Shown here piece after piece: positions 1 through 8,204 of a stretch of 64,000 nucleotides of DNA. The DNA is from Mycoplana azooxidifex (GTDB lineage Bacteria > Pseudomonadota > Alphaproteobacteria > Rhizobiales > Rhizobiaceae). Where the stretch lies: contig NZ_JACIEE010000014.1 in assembly GCF_014196765.1 (NCBI RefSeq), forward strand, positions 90,741 through 154,740, written 5' to 3'. Positions within the stretch are counted from its first letter, which is position 1. Each line of letters starts with the position of its first letter. The translations under genes and the position numbers were made by a program. A model generated the notes under the pieces. That model ran no database searches. It saw only the letters and a program-made list of their open reading frames with translations, and was not told the DNA's origin.

Positions 1-187
1 CCACAAGGCGCACCGGGTCGGCAATACCGTCCACGGTGAGCCAGCAGTCACCCGACACGACCGCATAACATTTGATGAGCTTGTGCTGGTCGCCGAACTG
101 GACAGCCCAGTCGCCGCCGGCGTCGAAGCCGGATGAGACGTAGGCATGTGGCTTGAGCAGAGAAAGGACGTCTGAAAGTGGATCCAT
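1..187 (-). CDS. AraC-family regulator, N-terminal part only (runs off window)
   Basis: The reverse strand reads from an ATG at 187 to the window edge without a stop. The 62 visible residues begin MDPLSDVLSLLKPHAYV and closely match the N-terminal cupin region of the AraC regulator at 4142-5092 (shared MDPLS, SGFDAGGDW/AGFDAGGDW and IKCYAV). The two are therefore probably paralogs. The DNA-binding half lies outside the window. It is divergent from the NmrA-type reductase gene at 359, the usual layout for an AraC regulator and its target. Assignment to the AraC family rests on the paralog, since no HTH is visible here. Confidence 0.8.
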   Translation of the reverse strand, partial: MDPLSDVLSLLKPHAYVSSGFDAGGDWAVQFGDQHKLIKCYAVVSGDCWLTVDGIADPVRLV

Positions 188-358
188 GGGCCGTCTCGGA
201 CGATTGCAAAGATAATGAGGCTTATGAAGCATAGACCGTCCTAAGGCAACGGCATAATTTCGAGGCCGAACATAAATGCTAGCGACGGCACATTTGCTTG
301 GTCAGCCCGGTGCGGGACGCGCCGGCCGAACTTGCACCTTCAAACACTGGAGTAAAAC

Positions 359-1243
359 ATGATTGTTATAACTGCCCCCACTGGCGATATTGGCCGTCAA
401 GTCGTTCAACATCTTCTCATGTCGAGCGCGCCAATCCGAGTGATTGTGCGCGATCCATCACACTTGGCCGAAGATGTGCGAAATAGCGTCGAGGTCCTCA
501 AAGGCTCTCACGGGGATCCTGGCGTCGTCAATCAAGCGTTCAGCGGCGCCGACGCGGTATTCTGGCTCGTGCCTCCCGACCCGAAGGCCGTTTCGGTCAA
601 GGCGGCCTACGTCGATTTCACCCGTCCCGCGGCAGCGATTCTGAAGGAGCAAGATATCAAGCGCGTGGTTTCGATCACGGCGCTCGGGCGCGGTTCACCC
701 GTCGCCGACAAGGCGGGCTTTGTCACCGGCTCGCTGGCGATGGACGACTTGATCGCCAGTACGGGGGTCCCATTCCGTGCCCTGGCCATGCCATCCTTCA
801 TGGACAATATCGTCCGCCAGGCAATTGCGATCAGAAATCAGGGTAAGTTCTTCCTGCCGATCGCCGGCGATCTCAAGCTTCCCAGCGTTGCGACACGCGA
901 CATCGCAACGGTCGCGGCCCGCTGGCTGCTTGATGACAGTTGGACGGGCCAGAGCGAGGTGCCGGTCCTCGGGCCTGAGGACATTTCGTTCAACGACATG
1001 GCCGGGATCATATCCGATGTGCTCGGCAAGGTGGTGACCTACCAGCAGATCAGCTTCGAGGCCTATAAGGCTCGCTTCGTGCAGTTCGGCATGTCAGAGG
1101 CCATGGCACAGGGCATGACGGACATGGCCCGGGCGAAGGGTCAGGGTCTCGACCTGGCAGTGTCGAGGACGCCGGAAAACTCAACGCCGACAACCTTTCG
1201 CCAGTGGTGCGAGGACACGCTCAAGGTCGCCGTACTCGGCTGA
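359..1243 (+). CDS. NmrA-like NAD(P)-binding oxidoreductase
   Basis: 294-residue atypical SDR of the NmrA/NAD(P)H-binding class. The N-terminus reads MIVITAPTGDIGRQVV, a Rossmann dinucleotide-binding strand and glycine-rich turn. The middle has PSFMDNIV and a later FNDMAGIISDVLGK segment, typical of NmrA-like proteins whose C-terminal half follows the epimerase-type fold. There is no canonical YxxxK pair, as expected for this class, so it may be a redox sensor or an azo/quinone reductase. Cytosolic. It is divergent from the partial AraC gene at 1-187, with 171 bp between them, which suggests control by that regulator. The substrate cannot be told from sequence. Confidence 0.85.
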   Translation: MIVITAPTGDIGRQVVQHLLMSSAPIRVIVRDPSHLAEDVRNSVEVLKGSHGDPGVVNQAFSGADAVFWLVPPDPKAVSVKAAYVDFTRPAAAILKEQDIKRVVSITALGRGSPVADKAGFVTGSLAMDDLIASTGVPFRALAMPSFMDNIVRQAIAIRNQGKFFLPIAGDLKLPSVATRDIATVAARWLLDDSWTGQSEVPVLGPEDISFNDMAGIISDVLGKVVTYQQISFEAYKARFVQFGMSEAMAQGMTDMARAKGQGLDLAVSRTPENSTPTTFRQWCEDTLKVAVLG

Positions 1244-1283
1244 GCCGGCCTTCCGATACACTCCAGCCGCAAGCAACTCGACC

Positions 1284-2114
1284 TCAGCCGCAGAGCTTGC
1301 CCATCTTTTCCAGATCGGCTTCGCCTGCCGGATTATAGATCATCAACTTGAGGTCCGGTCGGCCATCGATCGCAAAAGACGAGAACTCGAAGGTTATCTC
1401 GCCAACAATCGCGTGGCGGATCGTCTTCGCCCCTTCGCCGGTCGTCTGCACGTCATTTTCTGTCCACATGCGCGCGAAATCGCTGCTCTTCTCAGATATC
1501 TCGGCCACGATTTCTGCAGCACGGCTGTCCTCGCCAGCGCGAGCGGTTTCCGCCCGAAAAGTTGCGACTAGAAACCGGGCCACGGACTCCCAGTCGCTCT
1601 GCGCGGCACGCGCTGCCGGGTCGAGAAACATCCGCCGCAAGATGTTCCGCTCGCCCGGCGGTAGCACTTCGTAGTCTGTAAGAGCGAGTTTCGCCGCGCG
1701 ATTCCAGCCAACGATGTCCCAAGTCGAGGTCGCGACCGTTGCGGGGATCAAAGGCATGGCGTCGAGGAACCGCTGTAGTCGCCAAGATATGCCATCACGC
1801 GCAAAGGCAGGGGCTTTCGGTGGACGGCCAATGCTGACAAGGAACAAATGTTCCCGCTCCGCTTCGGTCATCATGAGCGCGTCGGCGAGGCTATCCAGCA
1901 CACGCGGCGATGGCGCGCCACCGCGCCCTTGTTCCAGCCAAGTATACCATGTCGTACTGATATGAGCCCGTAGAGCAACTTCCTCGCGCCGCAGGCCCGG
2001 CGTCCGGCGGCGACCTCCAAAACCAAGCGCTACGGGATCGAGCCGCTGTCGGCGGTCCTTCAAGAACGCACCGAGGCGATTTCCGTTATCGATGGCATCC
2101 AGCCTGTCAGTCAT
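1284..2114 (-). CDS. MmyB-type helix-turn-helix transcriptional regulator
   Basis: 276 residues. Residues about 15-75 form an XRE-like HTH with the signature RRTPGLRREEVA followed by TWYTWLEQGRG. The rest is the MmyB ligand-binding domain (PAS-like fold), including DIVGWNRAAKLAL and ARMWTENDV. Proteins with this architecture usually sit divergent from a single oxidoreductase gene and repress it. Here the partner is the epimerase-type gene at 2192, 77 bp away. The start codon lies on a short palindrome (2114-2127) that could be its own operator. Confidence 0.9.
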   Translation of the reverse strand: MTDRLDAIDNGNRLGAFLKDRRQRLDPVALGFGGRRRTPGLRREEVALRAHISTTWYTWLEQGRGGAPSPRVLDSLADALMMTEAEREHLFLVSIGRPPKAPAFARDGISWRLQRFLDAMPLIPATVATSTWDIVGWNRAAKLALTDYEVLPPGERNILRRMFLDPAARAAQSDWESVARFLVATFRAETARAGEDSRAAEIVAEISEKSSDFARMWTENDVQTTGEGAKTIRHAIVGEITFEFSSFAIDGRPDLKLMIYNPAGEADLEKMGKLCG

Positions 2115-2127
2115 TATACCACTATAA
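2114..2127. promoter_or_regulatory. Short palindrome at divergent promoter
   Basis: TTATACCACTATAA is a perfect 5-bp inverted repeat (TTATA/TATAA) with a 4-bp spacer. It lies at the start of the MmyB-type regulator and inside the 77-bp divergent region shared with the epimerase gene. It could be an operator or simply an AT-rich promoter element. Confidence 0.3.
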
Positions 2128-2191
2128 CGTCACGTATTTAACAGGATAACTTTGCCCGATATTCTTCTCATGAACAAGAAGGAATTTGGCC

Positions 2192-3106
2192 ATGAAAATG
2201 TTTATTACCGGCGCAACAGGATTTGTCGGCTCTGCCGTAGTGAGGGAACTCCTCGCGCAGGGGTACCAGGTTCTGGGGCTTGCCCGTTCCGACCGCAGTG
2301 CGGATGCACTCGCAAAGATGGGCGCGGAGGTCCTCCGCGGTGATCTCGAAATGCCTGAAACGCTTCGGCAGGGTGCCCGGACGTCAGATGGGATTATTCA
2401 TACAGGCTTCGTGCACGACTTCTCGCGTTTCGCCGAAGCGTGCGCGATCGACCGAACGGCGATCGAGACGCTCGGGGCAGCTATCGAGAGCACGCAAAAG
2501 CCATTTATCGTCACGGCGGGCGTCGCCTTCCTGGATGCAGCGGGGCCTCTCACCGTCGAGGCCGATCCGGCCTTCCCGCCGTCGGGCACTTATCCCCGGG
2601 CGTCTGAGGCGGCGGCCAAGGCGCTTTCCGATCGCGGCATCCCGACGAGCATCATGCGCCTGCCTCCATCCGTGCATGGCAAGGGTGATCATGGCTTTGT
2701 CCCAATGCTGATCGATATCGCACGACGGACGGGCCGATCGGCCTATATCGGAGATGGACACAACGCCTGGCCGGCGGTGCATGTGGACGATGCCGCCCGC
2801 GCCTTTCGGCTTGCTGTCGAAGGCGGCGCGAGCGCCGAGACATATCATGCCGTGGCCGAACAGGGCATTCCGTTCCGGGAGATCGCGGAAGCGATTGCCG
2901 GAGGTCTCGGTATTCCGTGCGTGTCGCTATCCGTGGAGGAAGCCCAGGAGCATTTCGGCTGGTTCTTCGGCTTCGCCTCCATTGGCCAGCCAGCCTCAAG
3001 CGATTGGACACGAGCCCGCCTCAACTGGAACCCCACAGGCCCCGGACTTTTGGCCGACATCATTGATGCAAGCTACTTTGATGCCAGCGCTGGGCAGAGC
3101 ACATAG
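2192..3106 (+). CDS. NAD-dependent epimerase/dehydratase-type SDR
   Basis: 304-residue extended/atypical SDR. The N-terminus MKMFITGATGFVGSAV has the TGxxGxxG dinucleotide motif. Later segments include GIIHTGFVHDF, the Y/K-type region TYPRASEAAAKAL (YxxxSxxxAK-like), RLPPSVHGKGDHGF, and the VHVDDAARAF strand typical of epimerase-like proteins. I chose ATG 2192 over the in-frame TTG at 2186 because AAGGAA lies about 7 nt upstream of it. The last 34 bp overlap the convergent quinone oxidoreductase gene. The divergent MmyB-type regulator probably controls it. Confidence 0.88.
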   Translation: MKMFITGATGFVGSAVVRELLAQGYQVLGLARSDRSADALAKMGAEVLRGDLEMPETLRQGARTSDGIIHTGFVHDFSRFAEACAIDRTAIETLGAAIESTQKPFIVTAGVAFLDAAGPLTVEADPAFPPSGTYPRASEAAAKALSDRGIPTSIMRLPPSVHGKGDHGFVPMLIDIARRTGRSAYIGDGHNAWPAVHVDDAARAFRLAVEGGASAETYHAVAEQGIPFREIAEAIAGGLGIPCVSLSVEEAQEHFGWFFGFASIGQPASSDWTRARLNWNPTGPGLLADIIDASYFDASAGQST

Positions 3107-4029
3107 CGAACATCAGATGAGCCCGCCCAAGCTTCGCCTACGGCGGTTAGCGGCAGCGTAGTGACCGGCGCGTCGAATCCGGCCTTGTTCGTCTCCATCA
3201 GAAGCTCGCGCGCGCCGGCCAACAATTCCCGGATGGCGACGCTGCCGATGCCGCTGCCCATCAATTCGATCCCCGAACTGCGCAAAGCATCGCCACGGAG
3301 CGAAATCTCATCGCCCGCCACTGTGCCGAGTTGCACGTAGCGCACACGCGGCTCGCCGTTTCGTGCCCCCCGGTTCTTCGTTGCGGCGCCAATGACCCTT
3401 GCGGCGGGCTCGCCCCATAGGAAATCAAGCACGAGATCGACCCCGCGGTCGAATTCCGCGCGCAAGGCCTCGTCGGCGCCGCCGTCGAGAGCGATGCGCG
3501 ACTCGACATCGAGCCGGTCCAGCGTCGTCTTGTTGCGACCAACTGCGATAACCCTGTGCCCGCCGAAGTGCCGCGCGATCTGCACGGCCATCCCCCCAGC
3601 AGCACCCGTCGCGCCATTGACGAGAACGGTGGCGCCCGGCTGAAGCGGCGCCCTCCGCGTCAGGGCGACCCAGGACGCCAAGCCACCGGTCGCAACCGCG
3701 GCAGCGCGCACGTCCGATATTTTATCGGGTATGGCAACGATCATTTCATCCGATACCAGCGCCAGTTCGCCCATCGAGCCGAAGGGGGCTTTGGGGAACA
3801 GGAAATATACTCGTCGGCCCTCCGGGTCGGTGCCAACACCGTCCACGCCTGGTACGAAACCCGCTTGGGCGCCGCTTGTGTAATGCCTGCCTGAAGCCAG
3901 GGCCTTGACGATTGGGCTCAAAGGCGCAGCGTGAACCCGCACGATCGTTTCTCCTTCCCCCGCGACGGGGTCCCGGAAATCGCCATAGGCTGGCGCCTTT
4001 CCGAAATCTGTGACGACTGCTGCTTTCAT
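3073..4029 (-). CDS. Zinc-free medium-chain dehydrogenase (quinone oxidoreductase type)
   Basis: 318 residues of the MDR superfamily. An N-terminal GroES-like domain (residues 1-120) carries VPGVDGVGTDPEGRRVYF. The Rossmann domain has VLVNGATGAAGGMAVQIAR, matching the QOR-type AxxGxxG motif. The zinc-ligand cysteine cluster is absent, so it is probably an NADPH:quinone or enone reductase. It is divergent from the AraC regulator at 4142 (112-bp gap), a likely regulator/target pair. Its 3' end overlaps that of the convergent epimerase gene. Confidence 0.88.
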   Translation of the reverse strand: MKAAVVTDFGKAPAYGDFRDPVAGEGETIVRVHAAPLSPIVKALASGRHYTSGAQAGFVPGVDGVGTDPEGRRVYFLFPKAPFGSMGELALVSDEMIVAIPDKISDVRAAAVATGGLASWVALTRRAPLQPGATVLVNGATGAAGGMAVQIARHFGGHRVIAVGRNKTTLDRLDVESRIALDGGADEALRAEFDRGVDLVLDFLWGEPAARVIGAATKNRGARNGEPRVRYVQLGTVAGDEISLRGDALRSSGIELMGSGIGSVAIRELLAGARELLMETNKAGFDAPVTTLPLTAVGEAWAGSSDVRYVLCPALASK

Positions 4030-4141
4030 CTTTTTTCTCCTTATCGGCCGATGACCGGTCGGTTCGGAGATGCAAATAGCCCGGATCCGCGGTACGTTCT
4101 CTAGCTGGTGATATCATTTTTCTTCGCGATCGTACCGTTCC

Positions 4142-5092
4142 ATGGATCCACTTTCCGAAATTCTCTCGCTCCTGAAGCCGCGCAGCTACATCACCGCCGG
4201 GTTCGACGCCGGCGGCGACTGGTCGCTGCGGCTGGACGATCTTGCCGGCCGCATCAAATGCTACGCGGTGATGCGCGGCAGTTGCTGGCTGGCGCTTGAG
4301 GACGCGGGAGAGCCGGTCCAGATCGTCACCGGCGACTGTTTCGTGCTTCCGAGCGGACGCCCGGTGCGGATTTCCAGCGACCCAGCGCTGGCGCCGACGC
4401 TCGCAAGCGAAGCCCTTGCGCCGGACCGAGACGGAGAGACTGTCATCTACAACGGCGGCGGAGACGTGCTGCTGACCGGAAGCCGGTTCGAAGTTAGCGG
4501 TCGGCATGCCGACGTGCTGCTCCGAACGCTGCCGCCCGTCGTGCACCTGAAGGCTGCCGCGGACCAGGCGACGCTCCGTTGGTCGATCGAGTTGATGATG
4601 CAGGAACTGCGGGAAGCGCAGCCGGGCGCGTCTCTCGTAGCGCAGCATCTTGCACATATAATGCTGACGCAGACGCTCCGCCTTTATCTGACGCAGCAGT
4701 CCGGCACGGAAATCGGATTATTCGCCGGCTTGGCCGACCCGAACGTCGGCTCCGCCATCGGCGCGATTCACGCCGATCCGAGCCGCGGCTGGACGCTCGA
4801 AGAACTTGCCGTGCATGTCGGCATGTCACGAACCGTCTTTGCGCGACGTTTCCGCGAGAAAACGGGAGAGACGCCGGTCGCTTATCTCACACGCTGGCGG
4901 ATGATGCTGGCCGCCGAGCGGCTTGCTAGCGGAAGTGAGACGCTGGCGCATATCGCGCGCGCTGTTGGCTACGAATCAGAGAACGCATTCAACACCGCTT
5001 TTACCCGTGTCATGGGGTTGTCGCCGCGCCGCTATTCCAAAGCCGTGGATGCTCGCTCCCTAGTCGAGCAGCGACCGGTTGGGCACCCCTGA
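4142..5092 (+). CDS. AraC-family transcriptional regulator (cupin_6 type)
   Basis: 316 residues. The N-terminal cupin-like domain (about 1-180) begins MDPLSEILSLLKPRSYITAG. The C-terminal double HTH (about 210-300) includes LAVHVGMSRTVFARRFREKT and IARAVGYESENAFNTAFTRV, ending with the usual SPRRYSK. It is divergent from the quinone oxidoreductase gene. A related N-terminus is at 1-187, so two copies of this regulator type sit 4 kb apart, each beside an oxidoreductase gene. Confidence 0.92.
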   Translation: MDPLSEILSLLKPRSYITAGFDAGGDWSLRLDDLAGRIKCYAVMRGSCWLALEDAGEPVQIVTGDCFVLPSGRPVRISSDPALAPTLASEALAPDRDGETVIYNGGGDVLLTGSRFEVSGRHADVLLRTLPPVVHLKAAADQATLRWSIELMMQELREAQPGASLVAQHLAHIMLTQTLRLYLTQQSGTEIGLFAGLADPNVGSAIGAIHADPSRGWTLEELAVHVGMSRTVFARRFREKTGETPVAYLTRWRMMLAAERLASGSETLAHIARAVGYESENAFNTAFTRVMGLSPRRYSKAVDARSLVEQRPVGHP

Positions 5093-5174
5093 GCTCCTGC
5101 GCGACGGATACCGTCCGCGAAGATCGCATTGTAAGGAAAGCTCGCGAGAGCAACTGCTTCGCGAATTCGAAAGC

Positions 5175-6266
5175 TCAATGGCCTATACGAGCACGAGCTG
5201 TCGCCTGTGCCGCTCGGATCAGTCCCTGATATTGGGCGTCTTTGCCAGGATACCATGGCATCCGTCCGATATCGGCGAAGCCCGGGATCGTCTCCATATG
5301 CTGCACCATGCGCCGGCGCATCGCCTCGTCCGGCAAGGGCCCGTACATGGCCTGGACATTGTCCTCGGCATGCTCCGGATTCGAGGTGCCACACAGCACC
5401 GTTGTGACTGCCGGATGCGCCATGACCCATTTGAGGAAGAACTGCGCCCAGGTCGCCGCTTCGAATTCCCGGGCGAAGTCCGGCAGCGAGCGACCTTCCA
5501 CCACCTTCATTAGGCGCGCCTTTTCGAGCGGAAGGTTGATGAGGACTCCAATCCCGCGGGCTGCCGCCGCCGGAAGCAGGCGCCGCTCGGCGCTGCGGTC
5601 GAATATTGAGTAGTTCGTCTGGATGAAATCGACACCGCCACGCTCGACGAGTTCGGCGAGCTGATCTTGCGCGCCTGCTTCATGGTGGGTCACGCCGACA
5701 TGGCGAATGCGACCTTCCTTCTTCCAGGCCTGCATCAACGGGATGACGACCGGCGCGTTGACGATGCTATGGCACTGCATGAGGTCGATGGTGTCGCGCC
5801 AGATGCGCAGCCTCGACTGCTCGAAGCTTGCCACTGCATGGCTTTCATCGCCGAGATATTTGCCGGTCGACCAGATTTTGTTGGCGACGAAAATCTCGGA
5901 TGCCTCCGGCGTGCCCGCAAGGAACGCGCCAACGGAGACTTCCGCCGATCCGTAGAGGGGCGACGTGTCGATGACTCGGCCACCGCCCGCGACATAGCGC
6001 CGAAAGACCTCGCCGAGATTCCTGCGATCGTCGCCCGGGCGGGTGTCAAAGGTTAGGAACGTGCCGAGACCGAGTGTGGTGAGCGTCTGCTCCGTTCTCG
6101 GAATCGTTCGCGTTCGTGCATGTGTCATGGAGGCCGTCGCTGGCCCTCCTGCTTGGGCTTGGGCTTCAGCAGAAAAGAAAGGCGTTGTAGCCGCTATGGT
6201 GGCTCCCGTGCCTAGAGCACCGATAAAGGCACGTCGGCTGAAACCAGAATCCTGCTGTTCGCTCAT
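5175..6266 (-). CDS. Tat-exported aldo/keto reductase
   Basis: 363 residues from ATG 6266, which has a strong GAGGAG Shine-Dalgarno. An in-frame upstream extension to 6473 is not needed. The N-terminus has FSRRAFIGALGTGATIAA, a twin-arginine signal, followed by ending A-rich residues near the cleavage site. The AKR barrel shows the catalytic set: Asp and Tyr in VIDTSPLYGSAE, Lys in VANKIWS and His in LMQCHS. The C-terminal VTTVLCGTSNPEHAEDN is the cofactor-binding strand of AKRs. Export of an NADPH-dependent fold is unusual but common among annotated Tat-AKR proteins. Confidence 0.9.
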   Translation of the reverse strand: MSEQQDSGFSRRAFIGALGTGATIAATTPFFSAEAQAQAGGPATASMTHARTRTIPRTEQTLTTLGLGTFLTFDTRPGDDRRNLGEVFRRYVAGGGRVIDTSPLYGSAEVSVGAFLAGTPEASEIFVANKIWSTGKYLGDESHAVASFEQSRLRIWRDTIDLMQCHSIVNAPVVIPLMQAWKKEGRIRHVGVTHHEAGAQDQLAELVERGGVDFIQTNYSIFDRSAERRLLPAAAARGIGVLINLPLEKARLMKVVEGRSLPDFAREFEAATWAQFFLKWVMAHPAVTTVLCGTSNPEHAEDNVQAMYGPLPDEAMRRRMVQHMETIPGFADIGRMPWYPGKDAQYQGLIRAAQATARARIGH

Positions 6267-6435
6267 TCGATAGTCTCCTCTATTAAAAGCTTGCCCCATA
6301 CGCGTACCTCGGCGTGCCTCTGGCTGGGCGATCGAACCTCCTGGAAAAGATGCTCGATGCGGATCGGCAGTTCTCGAAGCCGCCGCTGTCAGGAGCCGGT
6401 GACGAGTGCGATCTGGTAGGCTGAAATACCCAGGC

Positions 6436-7020
6436 TCAGACCACGAAGTCGAAGCGTGCGAACTGACCGTCACCCGCAGGGCTGATCGTCACGAGCAGCG
6501 TTTCATCAAATATTCGATCGCGCGCATTGCTTGGCTCGCCTGGAAAGAAGAGCTGCGTCGTGAGAAGATCTCCGCCCGGACGTTGAACCCTGAAATGGAA
6601 GTGTCGCGTGCGCCCCGGATACAGCGCCGGCACGACGGTGTTGAACCACCAGCGTCCCTGCTGGTCGGCGAACTGATGTCCCCGCAAGCGGAAGCCTTGA
6701 CGATCATACTCGCCGTTTTCGTCGGCTTGCCAGATTTCAACGAGGCTACGCGGCACAGGGCGGCAGCGATCATCCAGGACGTAGCCGGCGATGGTGATGC
6801 GCTCGCCGCGCGGCGCCTCAAGATAAAGATCCCGCTTCGATGGTGAGTTCGGCTTGAAGAACGGACCGGCCTCACGGGCAAGCGTGGGTTCATCTTCGTC
6901 GGCGCAGGCGCGCGTCAGCGGCAGCGACGGCGCCTGCTGCCCGAAAGCGATCGCGCCAGTCAGCGGCACGAGCGGCATGGCAAGAAAACTCGAAAGGAGC
7001 GTGCGCCTCGATGTCGTCAT
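6436..7020 (-). CDS. Intradiol ring-cleavage dioxygenase with Tat-like signal
   Basis: 194 residues from ATG 7020; the ORF is open further upstream but that part has no family match. The signal is MTTSRRTLLSSFLAM. The core has AREAGPFF, GYVLDDRCRPVPRSLVEIWQ and DENGEYD, then LYPGRTRHFHFRV, which supplies a Tyr and both His of the Fe(III) site (Tyr2/His2) of protocatechuate 3,4-dioxygenase-like enzymes. It is short, lacking the long N-terminal dimerisation part of catechol 1,2-dioxygenases, like other exported family members. It is 25 bp downstream of the MBL gene on the same strand, probably co-transcribed. Confidence 0.88.
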   Translation of the reverse strand: MTTSRRTLLSSFLAMPLVPLTGAIAFGQQAPSLPLTRACADEDEPTLAREAGPFFKPNSPSKRDLYLEAPRGERITIAGYVLDDRCRPVPRSLVEIWQADENGEYDRQGFRLRGHQFADQQGRWWFNTVVPALYPGRTRHFHFRVQRPGGDLLTTQLFFPGEPSNARDRIFDETLLVTISPAGDGQFARFDFVV

Positions 7021-7045
7021 TGCGGAGCCTCCATCACACACCGGA

Positions 7046-8032
7046 TTAGAACTGCCAGTTGGCCGGCACCCAGGAATAGCCTGCGTCCGTCTTGAGCATC
7101 CGACCAAGGCCCGGGAACGGATAGTGGAAGCCGAGTACGAGGAGCCGGTCTGTCGCCGCCATGTCGAAGATGCGGCGTCGGGAGGCGAGAGCGGTATCCT
7201 TGTCGCGGTCTGGCCCGGGCAGCCATGGCCGGTCGACATTGACGATCGGATGGTAGGCGAGATCCGCCGTCAACAGCAATTGATCGTTCCCGGATTGAAC
7301 GAGGAAGTTTGCCATGCCGGGGGTGTGGCCGAGCGCCGGAAGCGTGGTCAGACCGGGGACGATCTCCGTGCCGGCCTCATACAACTCGATCCCGTTCGCG
7401 ACGGGCTCAACACTCCGCTTGATGGCCGCAGCGAAATTGCGGCGGAATTCCTCGGGCACTGGCATATAGGAAAGGTCCGGATCGTTGCGGACGAAGAAGT
7501 CCCAATCGGCACGAGGCGCAAAGACGGTCGCCCGCGGAAATGCCTTACCGCCGTCGGCGGTCCGAAGGTTGCCGACATGGTCCGGGTGCGTGTGCGAGAC
7601 AACCACAACGTCGATGTCCTCGGGCAGCAAGCCGATGGCGGCCAGGTTCTCGAAAACGCGACCGCCTTGAGGACCCATGGTCTGCCCGGCTCCGGCTTCG
7701 AGGAGGATCCGTCTGCCATTCGTTTCGATAAGAAGCGTGTTGAGATTGAGCGTCAGTCGGTCGGTCGGCAGGAAGGCGTGCCTCAGAACCTCCTGCAGTT
7801 CTACCTCCGGCGCATCGCTGGCGTAGACCCGCGGGGGACCGCCGATCAGCCCGTCGCTCAACACGGTCGCTGTGATGTTGCCGACGCGAAAGCGGTAATG
7901 GCCGGCATTTCCAGCCTGGGCCGTGGCGGAAGCGGTTTGCGCAAAGGCCATGCCGGTCGGCAGGATCAGCCCCGTGACGGCCGATGCGGCTGTCAGCATG
8001 ATCTTCCGACGATTCAGTCTGATTTCACCCAT
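7046..8032 (-). CDS. MBL-fold metallo-hydrolase, exported
   Basis: About 328 residues from ATG 8032; an alternative ATG at 8050 adds six residues. The N-terminus reads RLNRRKIMLTAASAVTG, a signal with twin-Arg-like RR. The metal site is VVSHTHPDHVGN (HxHxDH), with a later His in LPALGHTPGM and Asp in LLLTADLAYHPIV, as in metallo-beta-lactamase-fold hydrolases such as quorum-quenching lactonase relatives. It leads a probable operon with the dioxygenase gene and is divergent from a LysR regulator at 8205. Confidence 0.9.
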   Translation of the reverse strand: MGEIRLNRRKIMLTAASAVTGLILPTGMAFAQTASATAQAGNAGHYRFRVGNITATVLSDGLIGGPPRVYASDAPEVELQEVLRHAFLPTDRLTLNLNTLLIETNGRRILLEAGAGQTMGPQGGRVFENLAAIGLLPEDIDVVVVSHTHPDHVGNLRTADGGKAFPRATVFAPRADWDFFVRNDPDLSYMPVPEEFRRNFAAAIKRSVEPVANGIELYEAGTEIVPGLTTLPALGHTPGMANFLVQSGNDQLLLTADLAYHPIVNVDRPWLPGPDRDKDTALASRRRIFDMAATDRLLVLGFHYPFPGLGRMLKTDAGYSWVPANWQF

Positions 8033-8160
8033 AGTTTTGATCCCATCCAAATACCTGATCGCAGGTTCCGTTTGATTTCAGCATCGGCGGTGGGGGGCGC
8101 GACTATCCGTGGCGCCGCCTTGCGACTGTTTTCTAAGGATGACACAGAGCCGGCGCGCGG

Positions 8161-8188
8161 ATAAGCTAATCAAAATGGATCAGCTTAT
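8161..8188. promoter_or_regulatory. Inverted repeat, probable LysR-type operator
   Basis: ATAAGCT (8161-8167) and AGCTTAT (8182-8188) form a perfect 7-bp inverted repeat with a 14-bp spacer. It sits 16 bp upstream of the LysR start codon, in the 172-bp divergent region with the MBL gene. Position and symmetry fit autoregulation plus control of the MBL-dioxygenase pair. Confidence 0.55.
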
Positions 8189-8204
8189 TAAGTAGGACTT
8201 TGCA

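Noticed and set aside
5178..6473. Longer start (6473) for the aldo/keto reductase
   Set aside because: The extra 69 residues have no similarity and would hide the twin-Arg signal; ATG 6266 has a strong Shine-Dalgarno.
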